A stretch of DNA of 64,000 nt. Source: SHVO01 sp041906145. Its GTDB lineage: Bacteria > Pseudomonadota > Alphaproteobacteria > Rhodospirillales > Rhodospirillaceae. The notes below the pieces were generated by a model. The model was not told the origin of the DNA. It did no database searches and saw only the letters and a list, made by a program, of their open reading frames with translations. Location: NCBI GenBank assembly GCA_041906145.1, contig JAYRJU010000001.1:806001-870000 (forward strand), written 5' to 3'. Below are positions 18,336 through 27,039 of this stretch, in pieces. Each line of letters begins with the position of its first letter. Positions within the stretch are counted from its first letter, which is position 1. A program made the translations under genes and the position numbers.

Positions 18336-19358
18336 TTAGGTGACTTGCCAGGTGTTACCGGCGCGCATGAGCTTGTCGAGATCGCCGGGGCCTTTTGCAC
18401 GCGCAGCAGCATCCTGCGCGGCCACCGCCGTTTCGTAGGACGGCGCCGGGTCGCAGTAGATGACGCCCAGCACTTCCGGGAACTGTGGCGGCCGCAGTCC
18501 GGCAAGCAGGCCGGCGATCACCCTGTTCTTCTCGTCGTGCACCAGGATGTCGGCTTCGGTGACGCCGTTCTCGCCGATGACGACGACTTCGAGTGTGAGA
18601 GTCTGTGTATTGAGCCGCAGGCCTTTGTTGCGGTCCTTGCCGAAAATCATCCTCTCGCCGTTCTTGACGTGAAGCTGCATCTCGGCCGCGACAGCTTTCT
18701 CGGTGAACCCGGCAAAAGCGGCGTCGTTGTAAACGATGCAATTCTGGATGATCTCGACGAACGACGCGCCCTTGTGCGCGCGGGCCCGTGAAAACAATTC
18801 GCCCAGCTCCTTGGCCTGCACGTCAATGCCGCGCGCGACAAAACGCGCGTTGCAGCCAAGCGCGAAGACGCACGCTTCAGCCGGGCTGTCGACGCTGCCC
18901 ATCGGGGTGGACGGCGAGCGCTGGCCGACACGCGAGGTCGGCGAGTACTGGCCTTTGGTGAGACCGTAGATCTCGTTATTGAATAGAAGGATGTTGATGT
19001 CGATGTTGCGGCGCAAGGCGTGGAACAAGTGGTTTCCACCGATGGAAAGCGCGTCGCCGTCACCGGTCACCATCCACACATCGAGTTCGGGGCGGGACAG
19101 CTTGAGGCCCGTTGCGATGGCGGGCGCGCGGCCATGGATCGTGTGGAAGCCGTAGGTCGCCATGTAATAGGGGAAGCGCGACGAGCAACCGATGCCCGAG
19201 ATGAACACCGTATTCTCCGGACGCACGCCCATGTCCGCCAGCGACTTGTGCATCGCTTTTAGGATCGCGTAGTCGCCGCAACCCGGACACCAACGCACTT
19301 CCTGGTCGGAGGCGAAGTCCTTCGCGGTGAGTTTTTCCGTCGGGATTTGAACGTTCAT
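18336..19358 (-). CDS. korB: 2-oxoacid:ferredoxin oxidoreductase, beta subunit
   Basis: The 340-residue beta subunit binds thiamine diphosphate and an iron-sulfur cluster. Visible motifs are RWCPGCGDYAILKAM (the CxxC cluster ligands), GIGCSSRFPYYM, and GDGDALSIGGNHLFHALRRN with the metal/TPP-binding GDGD. It pairs with the alpha/gamma subunit eight bases upstream. The long alpha/gamma fusion and this length fit 2-oxoglutarate oxidation with ferredoxin reduction; pyruvate is the main alternative. A ferredoxin gene lies about 6.6 kb away. Confidence 0.92.
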   Translation of the reverse strand: MNVQIPTEKLTAKDFASDQEVRWCPGCGDYAILKAMHKSLADMGVRPENTVFISGIGCSSRFPYYMATYGFHTIHGRAPAIATGLKLSRPELDVWMVTGDGDALSIGGNHLFHALRRNIDINILLFNNEIYGLTKGQYSPTSRVGQRSPSTPMGSVDSPAEACVFALGCNARFVARGIDVQAKELGELFSRARAHKGASFVEIIQNCIVYNDAAFAGFTEKAVAAEMQLHVKNGERMIFGKDRNKGLRLNTQTLTLEVVVIGENGVTEADILVHDEKNRVIAGLLAGLRPPQFPEVLGVIYCDPAPSYETAVAAQDAAARAKGPGDLDKLMRAGNTWQVT

Positions 19359-19366
19359 GGCTTTAC

Positions 19367-21256
19367 CTAGGCGCTGGCGAACTGCGCGCGGATGGCGTCT
19401 TCGACTTCCGAGATTTTAAGCGGCTGACCGGAGACCTTCAGCAGGCCCTTCGCGTCCACGAGATACTGGCCACGCAGGAGCTGCAGCATCTGACCGTTAT
19501 TCATCTCCGCGATCAGAACCTTCTCGTAGCTCTTCAGCAATGTGCCGAGATTGCGCGGCAGCGGCCAAATGTGCCGTATGTGAATGTGCGAAACGTCGTG
19601 ACCCTTGGCGCGCATATTGGCCACACCCCGGTTGATCGGACCAAAGGTCGAGCCCCAGCCAACGACCGCGAGCTTGCCCTTTGCCTCACCGATCTCGACG
19701 CCCTGCTCCGGAATATCGTCGGCAATATTGTTGATTTTCGCCGCGCGCGTATCGGTCATCTTCTGGTGGTTGGCGGCGTCGTAGGAGATATTGCCCGAAT
19801 TATAATCGCGTTCGATGCCGCCGATTCTGTGCATCAGGCCCGGCGTGCCCGGGATCGCCCAAGCTCTTGCCAACGTCTTTTCGTCGCGCACGAACGGATG
19901 GAAGCCTTCCGGATTCTGACGGAACTCGACCTTGAACGGCTTGTAATCGGACATCGACGGAATGCGCCACGGCTCAGCCGCGTTGGCGATATAGCCGTCC
20001 GACAGCAGCATCACCGGCGTCATGTATTTGGTGGCGAGGCGCACGGCTTCAATGGCCACGTCGAAGCAATCGCCGGGCGAGCGTGACGCGATCACCGGCA
20101 TGGGCGCGTCGGCGTTGCGGCCGAAGACGGCGATGAACAGGTCCGACTGCTCGGTCTTGGTCGGAAGACCCGTTGACGGACCGCCGCGCTGGGTGTTGAC
20201 CACGACCAACGGAAGTTCGGTGCCGATCGCAAGGCCAATGGCTTCCGTCTTGAGCGCGATGCCCGGACCGGAGGACGCCGTAACGCCGAGCTTGCCGCCG
20301 TAAGAGGCGCCAATTGCTGCGCAACAGGCGGCGATCTCATCTTCCGCTTGGAACGTCGTGATGCCGTACTGCTTCATACGCGCGAGAATGTGCAGGATCG
20401 GGGACGACGGTGTGATTGGATAGGACGCAAGCACCAGTTCGAGGCCGGCGAGCTGCGCACCCGCCGCGAGGCCCCACGCCAAAGACTCAGCGCCGGAGAC
20501 GAGACGGTAAGTGCCGGGATCGACCTTGACGCTCGGCACGGAGACCGGCGCGACATCGCCGGACAACTCGTGCGTTTCTCCATAGGCGTGGCCCGCATTG
20601 AGCGCCGCGAGATTGGCCTTGCCGATCGGGTCTTCGGCGCCGAATTTGCGCGCGATATATTCCATCGTCGACTTGAGCTCGCGGTCGTACATCCACGAGA
20701 CAAGGCCAAGCACCCACAGATTCTTCGTGCGCAACGCTTCTTTCTGCGAAACCCCAAACGGCTTGGCGACTTCGAGCGCCTGTGCGGAGATGTCGATCTC
20801 CATGACGCGGAATTCTTTGAGCGTGCCGTCGGTGCGCGGATCGACCGCGAAGCCGGCGCGCTTGATGTCCTTTTCCTTGAAGGCGCCCGCGTCGAGGATC
20901 ACGAGCCCGCCTTTGCGAAGACCCTTGTAGTTGACCATCAGCGCGGCGGGATTGAGCGCCACCAGCACGTCGGGCTGATCGCCTGCGGTTTTGACCGGAC
21001 GGGAACCGAAGTTGATCTGGAAGGCCGACACACCGTAGGTCGTGCCCGTGGGCGCGCGGATTTCGGCGGGGAAGTCGGGGAATGTCGCGAGCGAATTTCC
21101 GACCAGCGCGGTTTCTTGCGAGAACTGGCTGCCGAGCAGCTGCACACCATCACCGGAGTCACCGGCGAAGCGTACTACAATCGCGTCAAGGTCAGATTTG
21201 GGGATTGGCGCACCGTCGGGCGCGCCACTACGTATATCGTCGGCCTGCAAGTTCAT
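19367..21256 (-). CDS. korA: 2-oxoacid:ferredoxin oxidoreductase, alpha subunit (gamma-alpha fusion)
   Basis: The 629-residue protein joins an N-terminal gamma domain (about residues 25-210, starting IVVRFAGDSGDGVQLLGSQ) to the alpha pyrimidine-binding domain (about 245-500, YPITPSSPILHILARM, FQAEDEIAACCAAIGASYGG) and a C-terminal domain II. This fused layout is standard for KorA. The enzyme decarboxylates a 2-oxoacid to the acyl-CoA and passes electrons to ferredoxin. An alphaproteobacterial-type promoter lies about 140 bases upstream (21398-21425). Confidence 0.93.
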   Translation of the reverse strand: MNLQADDIRSGAPDGAPIPKSDLDAIVVRFAGDSGDGVQLLGSQFSQETALVGNSLATFPDFPAEIRAPTGTTYGVSAFQINFGSRPVKTAGDQPDVLVALNPAALMVNYKGLRKGGLVILDAGAFKEKDIKRAGFAVDPRTDGTLKEFRVMEIDISAQALEVAKPFGVSQKEALRTKNLWVLGLVSWMYDRELKSTMEYIARKFGAEDPIGKANLAALNAGHAYGETHELSGDVAPVSVPSVKVDPGTYRLVSGAESLAWGLAAGAQLAGLELVLASYPITPSSPILHILARMKQYGITTFQAEDEIAACCAAIGASYGGKLGVTASSGPGIALKTEAIGLAIGTELPLVVVNTQRGGPSTGLPTKTEQSDLFIAVFGRNADAPMPVIASRSPGDCFDVAIEAVRLATKYMTPVMLLSDGYIANAAEPWRIPSMSDYKPFKVEFRQNPEGFHPFVRDEKTLARAWAIPGTPGLMHRIGGIERDYNSGNISYDAANHQKMTDTRAAKINNIADDIPEQGVEIGEAKGKLAVVGWGSTFGPINRGVANMRAKGHDVSHIHIRHIWPLPRNLGTLLKSYEKVLIAEMNNGQMLQLLRGQYLVDAKGLLKVSGQPLKISEVEDAIRAQFASA

Positions 21257-21397
21257 TAGGTCATCACTCCCGCACGGGTTCGGCGCCCGTCAAAAGACCT
21301 ATGCACTTCGGATAGTCTAACGGACATACGCGGCCGGCTTAACAAAAAACGCAGCAACCAAAGGCGTTTCCACGCACGGTTACCGTTTGTGGGTTTG

Positions 21398-21425
21398 ACC
21401 TAGAGCACTGGCGGCGCGCGGTCAA
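21398..21425 (-). promoter_or_regulatory. Probable promoter of korAB
   Basis: On the minus strand TTGACC (21425-21420) and CTAGGT (21403-21398) are separated by 16 bases, close to the sigma-70 pattern used in alphaproteobacteria. It faces korA and would give a leader of about 135 bases, in which I see no clear regulatory structure. Confidence 0.5.
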
Positions 21426-21507
21426 TCGCCGCGCATAAAAAATCACATGAAGTCAGGGGCTAACAGCCGTCGCAGGCCACTTCGGGGCCCGCGCCCTCAA
21501 GACCCGC

Positions 21508-22689
21508 TTAAGCCGACAACGCGCCCGTGAGCCGGGCCAATCCTTCCTCGAGGTCTGCAATAAGGTCCGCCGGATCCTCGAGCCCGATGTGTAACCGCAG
21601 ACTTGGCTCGTCCTCGGTCCAGGGCACCGCCGTCCGGATCGTCTTGGGCGCAGAGGGGGCAATAAGGCTCTCAAACCCGCCCCAGGAGAACCCGAGGGCA
21701 AAAAACTTCATCCCATCAATCATCGCCGCCACCGCGGCTGCGGATGTGCGGTGCAACAGAACGCCCATCAGGCCGGACGCGCCTTGAAAATCGCGCTTCC
21801 AGATCGCATGGCCGGGATCACCGGGCAGCGCGGGATAGAGCACGCGTTTGACCTCGGGCCGGGTCTGGAGCCACAAGGCGAGCTTCATCGCGTTCTCCTG
21901 GTGGCGCGCGAGACGCACCGCGAGGGTCCGCAGCCCGCGGGTGGTCAGGAAGACGTCATCCGGCCCGACCGCATAGCCCAGCGCCAGCACCGCGCGGCGC
22001 AGACCGGGCAGCGCGTCGGCCGTCGCCGTGACCGCGCCAATCACCGCATCGGAGTGGCCGCACAGATATTTCGTGCCGGCCTCGATGCTGATGTCCGCGC
22101 CGAGATCGAGGGGCCGGCAGAACAGCGGACTGGCCCACGTGTTGTCGATGGCGACCTTGGCGCCATGGGCATGTGCGGCTTTCGCGATGGCCGGGATATC
22201 TTGGACTTCGAACGTGTGCGAGCCGGGGGATTCGCAGAAAACGAGAGTCGTGTTGGGGCGCAAGAGCGCGGCGATGCCCGCGCCGATACAGGGATCGTAG
22301 TAATCCGTCTTAACGCCGAAATCCTTGAGGAGCCCATCGCAGAGTTTGCGGGTCGGCTCATAAGCGGAGTCCGACACGAGGACATGGTCACCGGCCTTCA
22401 CGCTGCCCACGATGGCGAGCGCGCACGCCGCGACGCCTGACGGTGTGAGAATTGTGTCCGCGCCTCCGGCGAGTTCGGTGATCGCCTCCTCGAGAGTCCA
22501 ATGCGTCGGTGTACCGAAGCGGCCGTAGGCGAGGACCTTCTCGCCCTTCAAGCCGCGCGGCACAATCTCGCGCATCTGCGCAATCGTATCGAAGACGACG
22601 GTGGAGGCGTGATACACGGGCGTATTGACGACGCCCCCATTTCGCTTCCTTGAATGCCCGGCGCGAATGACCTTGGTGTCTTTCTTCAT
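21508..22689 (-). CDS. metC: Cystathionine beta-lyase
   Basis: MetC cleaves cystathionine to homocysteine, pyruvate and ammonia in methionine synthesis. The 393-residue, PLP-dependent Cys/Met-metabolism fold protein has Lys207 in EAGTKYLCGHSDAVIG as the Schiff-base lysine, AIDNTWASPLF with the PLP-contacting Asp, and YGRFGTPTHWTLEE as the conserved Tyr/Arg region. The C-terminal WGGFESLIAP is typical of MetC over MetB. It is divergent from the GH17-like gene with a 30-base gap. Confidence 0.92.
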   Translation of the reverse strand: MKKDTKVIRAGHSRKRNGGVVNTPVYHASTVVFDTIAQMREIVPRGLKGEKVLAYGRFGTPTHWTLEEAITELAGGADTILTPSGVAACALAIVGSVKAGDHVLVSDSAYEPTRKLCDGLLKDFGVKTDYYDPCIGAGIAALLRPNTTLVFCESPGSHTFEVQDIPAIAKAAHAHGAKVAIDNTWASPLFCRPLDLGADISIEAGTKYLCGHSDAVIGAVTATADALPGLRRAVLALGYAVGPDDVFLTTRGLRTLAVRLARHQENAMKLALWLQTRPEVKRVLYPALPGDPGHAIWKRDFQGASGLMGVLLHRTSAAAVAAMIDGMKFFALGFSWGGFESLIAPSAPKTIRTAVPWTEDEPSLRLHIGLEDPADLIADLEEGLARLTGALSA

Positions 22690-22719
22690 GGGCCATTAGA
22701 CTAGAAGAAAGAGGTCATC

Positions 22720-23619
22720 ATGCGAAGACGCGAGTTCTTGACGACAGGTGCGGCGGGTCTGACTCTCGCCTCGGCAGGGTATGCGGCGGCGCCGGCGAAG
22801 CCTTTCATGAGCCTGTCCTACTCACCCTCGGGCGTGGACCTGGAAGCCGAGCTTGCGCGCGGCGTGGCCGAAACGCGTATCCGCCTCGATATCGACCTCG
22901 TGCGCAAATACACCGACCGGATCCGCACCTACACCGTGGATCGGGGGCTCGACCGCGTCCTGCCGATGGCCCAGCAGGCCGGACTCAAGGTTTCGCTTGG
23001 CCTCTATCTTGGCCGCGACAAAAATCATAATGACCTGGAGATCGCGCGCGGCACGAAGCTTTATGCGACTTACGGTAAGATTATTGACCGCATCTATGTC
23101 GGCAATGAATGTCTCCAGCGCAAAGACATGACCGTCGCCGAACTGATCAACTATGTGCGGCGCGTGCGGACGTTCATCGCCAACCCCGCCCTTCAAGTGG
23201 GCACGGCGGAAGCCTGGTACGACTGGCAGAAGAACCGCGAGCTTGCCAGCGTTTGCGATTTCGTCGGCGCGCATCTTTTTCCCTACTGGGACGGCGTCCC
23301 GGCCCGCGAAGCGGTCGACCATGTCGATCGCCGCTACGATGAGTTGAAAGCAATCTTTCCCGGCAAACCGCTTTTGATCTCGGAGACCGGCTGGCCGTCC
23401 GCGGGCCCGAGATACATGGGCGCAGTGCCGTCGCTCGAAGGGCAGGATCAATTCACGCGTGCGTTCGTCGCGCGCGCGGCGCTCAAGAAATACGACTATA
23501 ATTTCTGCGAAGCCTACGACCAGCCGTGGAAGGAAAAGAGCCTCGAAGCCGGCGTGGGCGCGCACTGGGGCCTATTTGGCCGCATGCGTGAACCGAAGAT
23601 CCCGTTTGTGAAGGCTTAA
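22720..23619 (+). CDS. Glycoside hydrolase family 17-like protein, Tat-exported
   Basis: A twin-arginine signal (MRRREFLTTGAAGLTLASA) precedes a 270-residue TIM-barrel domain resembling family 17 beta-1,3-glucanases. The acid/base would be Glu130 in YVGNE and the nucleophile Glu222 in ISETGWPS, both at the canonical strand ends. Such enzymes cut or remodel beta-1,3- or mixed beta-glucans in the periplasm; in proteobacteria they are also seen in osmoregulated glucan metabolism. It is divergent from metC and its stop overlaps the end of the convergent EpmC-like gene by four bases. Confidence 0.8.
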   Translation: MRRREFLTTGAAGLTLASAGYAAAPAKPFMSLSYSPSGVDLEAELARGVAETRIRLDIDLVRKYTDRIRTYTVDRGLDRVLPMAQQAGLKVSLGLYLGRDKNHNDLEIARGTKLYATYGKIIDRIYVGNECLQRKDMTVAELINYVRRVRTFIANPALQVGTAEAWYDWQKNRELASVCDFVGAHLFPYWDGVPAREAVDHVDRRYDELKAIFPGKPLLISETGWPSAGPRYMGAVPSLEGQDQFTRAFVARAALKKYDYNFCEAYDQPWKEKSLEAGVGAHWGLFGRMREPKIPFVKA

Positions 23620-24233
23620 GGCGGCGGGGGCGCCGGACGGCCGTCGTCCGTCAACAATCCACGGTCCTTGAGCGCGCGCAGGCATCGCGCGAAATGCGCC
23701 GGTGTCGATGGCCGGTCGTAGAGCTCGAGCCAGTTCTGCTCGGCGAAGGCGAGGATCGCGGGCTCGCCGTATTCCACTTCCCATAGAATACCGAGGAGCG
23801 AGGAGAGGTTTTCTTCCTCTTCCCGCGCGCCCGCGTCGACACATACGGCGGCATTGGCTTCGTCGACGCGCCCGCTTTCAGGTCCAGCGCCGACGCCGAA
23901 ATCCGGTAGCATGCGGCGCTCGGGTGATGCGATCTGCCAATGGGCGATCTCGTGAAAGACGACACTGGTTTCGGAACGCGTCCGGATGGCGCGGCCATCC
24001 CAGGAAAAAGCGACCGCCGGATCTTCGTCCAATGTCGGGATGCCGAAGCGCTTGGCGAGCGCGACCGCTTTCGCCTGACCGGCGTAGAGATCCGCTTTCA
24101 GTCCGGGCGCGAAGGCGGCCGTCGCCGCGATTCGTAGAAACGCCGCTCGCGCAAAGGCGTCGTGGCCAAGCCCGGCCTCAAAAGTCTTGATAATGTGCGG
24201 CAGCGCCGCGGGATCGACAGGCGTTAGGATCAT
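23616..24233 (-). CDS. Elongation factor P hydroxylase (EpmC/YfcM)-like protein
   Basis: The 205-residue protein has HEIAHW (94-99) followed by an RRMLPDFG segment and then an acidic stretch, the same order as in EpmC, which hydroxylates the beta-lysylated lysine of EF-P in gammaproteobacteria. The HExxH-like motif would hold a metal. EpmA, EpmB and efp are not in this window, so the substrate is open. Similarity is from recalled motif order, not an alignment. It overlaps the next upstream gene's neighbourhood by none: four bases separate it from the nuclease-fold gene. Confidence 0.6.
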   Translation of the reverse strand: MILTPVDPAALPHIIKTFEAGLGHDAFARAAFLRIAATAAFAPGLKADLYAGQAKAVALAKRFGIPTLDEDPAVAFSWDGRAIRTRSETSVVFHEIAHWQIASPERRMLPDFGVGAGPESGRVDEANAAVCVDAGAREEEENLSSLLGILWEVEYGEPAILAFAEQNWLELYDRPSTPAHFARCLRALKDRGLLTDDGRPAPPPP

Positions 24234-24237
24234 GAAA

Positions 24238-25050
24238 CTAGAGCTGTTCGATCTGCTCAGGATGCGTCAGGTCGATAGCGGGCCCATTGAAGTCGCGGAT
24301 ATAGCCGCGCACACGCACCAGGCGCCCTTTCAATTTCAGGGGATCGAACTTCGCCGCGCTAAACAGCGAAGCGACGTCGGGCGGGATGGAAGCGGTGAAG
24401 TCGGTGCGATAATCCTCGCCGAAATTGAGATATACGCGTCCGCGCACCTTGGCCGCTTCAGCCACCACGCCTTCGATGATCTGATAGGTACCGATGTCGG
24501 CCTTCAGCACCGCGGGATCGGGTTTGCGAACCGCATAGTCGGGATGTGACCAAAGACCGCGCCGCGCCCCGCGCGCGATGGCTTCAGCGGCATAGAGGTC
24601 GCGCGCGAACAGACGATTGTCCGGGAAGGTGTAAACCCGGGCCCACCCTTCCTTCAGCATGTTTTCCTGGATCCAGAGACCATCGTCGCGCATCAGGTGC
24701 GCGAGGATGCGCCCGTTGCGGTCTTTGGGGGTCGTGGGCAAACGCAGCGTGATATCGCGGCCTTCCAGCATTGCCCGCAACGCGGCCCGGCTTTCATCGG
24801 CCATGGGCCAAGCGGTGGGATTGCGCCGTCCTTGTGGAAGCTTCGGCGCCTGAATCCCGACCAGGCGGATGTCGACCGCGCCGTCTTGAAAACGAATGGT
24901 GTCGCCGTCATGGACCACGCCGATCCTACCGCGCCCTCCTTCAGGCAACGCCTCCGGGCGCGTGGCGGAAGCCGCCGCGAATGCCGGCAAGGGCGCTGCG
25001 GCCAGAGCGGCGGCCTCCAGGAACCGGCGGCGGGAGAGGTGCAACATCAT
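24238..25050 (-). CDS. Thermonuclease-fold (SNase-like) protein with altered active site, Tat-exported
   Basis: A twin-arginine signal (LSRRRFLEAAALAAAPL) leads to an SNase-like OB-fold at about residues 40-160 (VVHDGDTIRF, VDIRLVGIQAPK, DRNGRILAHL) and a second beta-rich domain of about 100 residues. Arg62 and Arg114 correspond to the two catalytic arginines of staphylococcal nuclease. The calcium-ligand aspartate and the catalytic glutamate appear replaced by Gln67 and Lys70, so nuclease activity is doubtful. It may bind rather than cut nucleic acid. Confidence 0.8.
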   Translation of the reverse strand: MMLHLSRRRFLEAAALAAAPLPAFAAASATRPEALPEGGRGRIGVVHDGDTIRFQDGAVDIRLVGIQAPKLPQGRRNPTAWPMADESRAALRAMLEGRDITLRLPTTPKDRNGRILAHLMRDDGLWIQENMLKEGWARVYTFPDNRLFARDLYAAEAIARGARRGLWSHPDYAVRKPDPAVLKADIGTYQIIEGVVAEAAKVRGRVYLNFGEDYRTDFTASIPPDVASLFSAAKFDPLKLKGRLVRVRGYIRDFNGPAIDLTHPEQIEQL

Positions 25051-25065
25051 CGAGGGACTTTAAAA

Positions 25066-25099
25066 CAAAAACGGCCCCGCTGATGCGAGGCCGTTTTTT
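25066..25099 (-). terminator. Rho-independent terminator of carD
   Basis: Ten paired bases (25067-25076 with 25089-25098) enclose a 12-base loop. On the minus strand the stem runs into TTTTTGTTTT, 16 bases past the carD stop. The plus-strand side also ends in T's, but no plus-strand gene uses it. Confidence 0.85.
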
Positions 25100-25114
25100 C
25101 GGAAATCTAATAAC

Positions 25115-25645
25115 CTAGGCGGCGTTCAGAAGCTTCTCGAGCTTCGCGGTAGCCGCTTCCGGCTTGATCTTCTCGACGGCGGCGACCTCATGCGCAAGGC
25201 GCTCAAGAGCCTGCTCATAGATCTGGCGTTCGCTGTAGGACTGTTCGGGCTGCGAAGCGCCGCGGTGCAAGTCGCGCACCACCTCGGCGATTGATACCGG
25301 GTCGCCGGAGTTGATCTTGGCTTCGTATTCCTGCGCCCGGCGGCTCCACATGGCGCGCTTCACGCGGGCGCGGCCCTTGAGGGTCGTCAAAGCGGCTTCC
25401 ATCACCTTGCGGGTGGAGAGTTTGCGCAGGCCTGAATTCTCGACCTTACGCACGGGGACACGGAGGGTCATACGGTCGCGTTCGAAGCTGATGACGAACA
25501 GCTCAACTTTCTGGCCGCCGATCAGTTGGGACTCAATGCTGGTCACTTTGCCGACGCCATGAGCCGGATAAACGACAAAATCGCCCGCCGAAAACGGCGC
25601 CGCGATCTTCGCTTCTTTCGCACTCTTCGTTGCTGTCTTGGGCAT
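25115..25645 (-). CDS. carD: CarD family transcriptional regulator
   Basis: The 176-residue protein has the N-terminal RNA-polymerase-interacting Tudor-like domain (FSAGDFVVYPAHGVGKV) and a helical C-terminal DNA-binding domain with the conserved tryptophan in RAMWSRRAQEYEAKI. CarD binds the RNA polymerase beta subunit and stabilises open complexes, often at rRNA promoters. The start at 25645 has GGAGAG seven bases upstream; an ATG five codons earlier overlaps that site and is rejected. Its own terminator follows. Confidence 0.95.
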   Translation of the reverse strand: MPKTATKSAKEAKIAAPFSAGDFVVYPAHGVGKVTSIESQLIGGQKVELFVISFERDRMTLRVPVRKVENSGLRKLSTRKVMEAALTTLKGRARVKRAMWSRRAQEYEAKINSGDPVSIAEVVRDLHRGASQPEQSYSERQIYEQALERLAHEVAAVEKIKPEAATAKLEKLLNAA

Positions 25646-25983
25646 TTTCGGTCTCTCCACACCAGGGCCTGTTCTTTATTGGCGCTGACCCCGGATCCCC
25701 CATCGTCCGCCCTTATGCCGAAGGGGCGGCTTCTCGTTGTCGGACCGGGCCGGCCCCTCACCGTTGAGGCGTAGGGGGCGGAGCGCGTTCTCCCGTGATC
25801 AACGCAAGAACTCGCGGTTTATCAGTGGCTTACCGCTAGATCGTGATGTCGTACGCGAGAGAAAAAATAATCCGCCGGTTCCCCGACGGACTGACCAATT
25901 ATATAGCATAAAAAGGGGGTCAAAAACAGCGCTAAAGCTCCGCGCCCCTCGCAGGGCACGGGTGCATCGGCTGGGAAACAGCC
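25646..25983. other. Gene-free interval between carD and fdxA
   Basis: This 338-base stretch holds the carD ribosome-binding site and, at 25862-25889, a terminator for fdxA. I see no convincing coding frame, repeat or clear promoter for carD, although carD transcription must start here if it is not read through from fdxA. Confidence 0.6.
25862..25889 (-). terminator. Rho-independent terminator of fdxA
   Basis: On the minus strand a seven-base stem (25889-25883 with 25878-25872, one G-U pair) closes a GGAA loop and runs into ATTATTTTTTC. It sits about 100 bases past the fdxA stop and separates fdxA from carD. Confidence 0.65.
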
Positions 25984-26319
25984 TTAGGCGTTAGATCCAG
26001 GCTTGGAGCTAAGCAGCTGTTTTTTATCGGGTTTTCCCTTCCACTCGTCGGCGTCGGAAGGCGTTTCACCCTTGGCCGTGATGTTCGGCCACTTGTCGGC
26101 ATATTCTTTATTGATATCAGACCATTCGGTCGCCGCTTCGTCCGAATCGGGGACGATGGCTTCGGCCGGGCATTCAGGCTCGCACACGCCGCAGTCGATG
26201 CATTCATCCGGATGAATGACGAGCATGTTCTCGCCCTCGTAGAAGCAGTCCACCGGACACACTTCGACGCAATCCATGTATTTGCACTTGATGCAGTTTT
26301 CGGTGACGACGTACGCCAT
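25984..26319 (-). CDS. fdxA: Ferredoxin FdxA, 7Fe (3Fe-4S/4Fe-4S) type
   Basis: The 111-residue protein starts MAYVVTENCIKCKYMDCVEVCPVDCFY and continues CIDCGVCEPECPAEAI, which is the cysteine pattern of seven-iron ferredoxins in proteobacteria. The C-terminal tail (about 50 residues, KEYADKWPNIT) is also family-specific. It is a low-potential electron carrier and could serve korAB in this window. It sits in the fdxA-carD order usual in alphaproteobacteria. Confidence 0.96.
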   Translation of the reverse strand: MAYVVTENCIKCKYMDCVEVCPVDCFYEGENMLVIHPDECIDCGVCEPECPAEAIVPDSDEAATEWSDINKEYADKWPNITAKGETPSDADEWKGKPDKKQLLSSKPGSNA

Positions 26320-26424
26320 TAAACCCCCTCGCCGCCCTGATATGTTACTGGGGCGATGTCACAAGCTTCACGTACTTCGTTTCGCGCGGAGGCGTCAAGC
26401 CATGGCAACCGCAAGGGGCAGTTC

Positions 26425-27039
26425 ATGAACGATATCAAACAGATTCCTCCAGCAAGCGTGCGCAACACACCGCCTCTCCTCGCGGTGCTGACGCGGATCC
26501 TCGGGCCCGGCCGCCTCGCGCGCGGGTGCGTCCTCGAGATCGCCTCGGGTTCGGGGTACCACGCCGCGGCTTTTGCAAAGGAGATTCCTCATCTCGACTG
26601 GCAACCGAGCGATCCGGATGAAGGCGCCCGCGCAAGCATAGCCGCCTATGTCGCTGACGCGGGGCTCGCGAACTTGCGCGCGCCCGTCATGCTCGATGTC
26701 ACCCGTTCGCCATGGCCCGTGGATCGCGTCGACGCCATCTTGTGCATCAATATGATCCACATCTCGCCCTGGGAGGCCACAATCGCCCTGTTCGCGGGTG
26801 CCCAGCGCCTCCTCGCGTCTGGAGCGGCCTTAGTCACCTATGGCCCCTACGCAATCAACGGCGACTTCCAGGCCGAAAGCAACGTGGCGTTCGATCAGTC
26901 ATTGCGCACGCGCAATCCCGCCTGGGGCATTCGCGACCTTAAGGACATCGAGCATGTCGCTCACACGCACGGATTTTCGCTGCTTGAACGTATCGCGATG
27001 CCCACCAACAATCACACGCTCGTATTCGAAAAGATCTGA
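26425..27039 (+). CDS. DUF938 family SAM-dependent methyltransferase-like protein
   Basis: The 204-residue protein matches DUF938: SVRNTPPLLAVLTRIL at the start, VLEIASGSGYHAAAFAKEIP as the SAM-binding loop, WQPSDPDE, and the CINMIHISPWEAT motif after strand four. The substrate of this family is unknown. I use the ATG at 26425, preceded by AGGGG; an ATG at 26356 would add 23 weakly conserved residues. It runs opposite to the flanking fdxA and hslR genes and is coupled to the next gene by a one-base overlap (TGATG). Confidence 0.85.
   Translation: MNDIKQIPPASVRNTPPLLAVLTRILGPGRLARGCVLEIASGSGYHAAAFAKEIPHLDWQPSDPDEGARASIAAYVADAGLANLRAPVMLDVTRSPWPVDRVDAILCINMIHISPWEATIALFAGAQRLLASGAALVTYGPYAINGDFQAESNVAFDQSLRTRNPAWGIRDLKDIEHVAHTHGFSLLERIAMPTNNHTLVFEKI

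Noticed and set aside
20348..21259. A 303-codon plus-strand frame opposite korA.
   Set aside because: No recognisable domain and full overlap with a well-supported gene.
25898..25903. A perfect TATAAT on the minus strand.
   Set aside because: No -35 match at normal spacing except a weak TTTTTG, and a terminator follows within 10 bases, so a promoter for carD here is unlikely.
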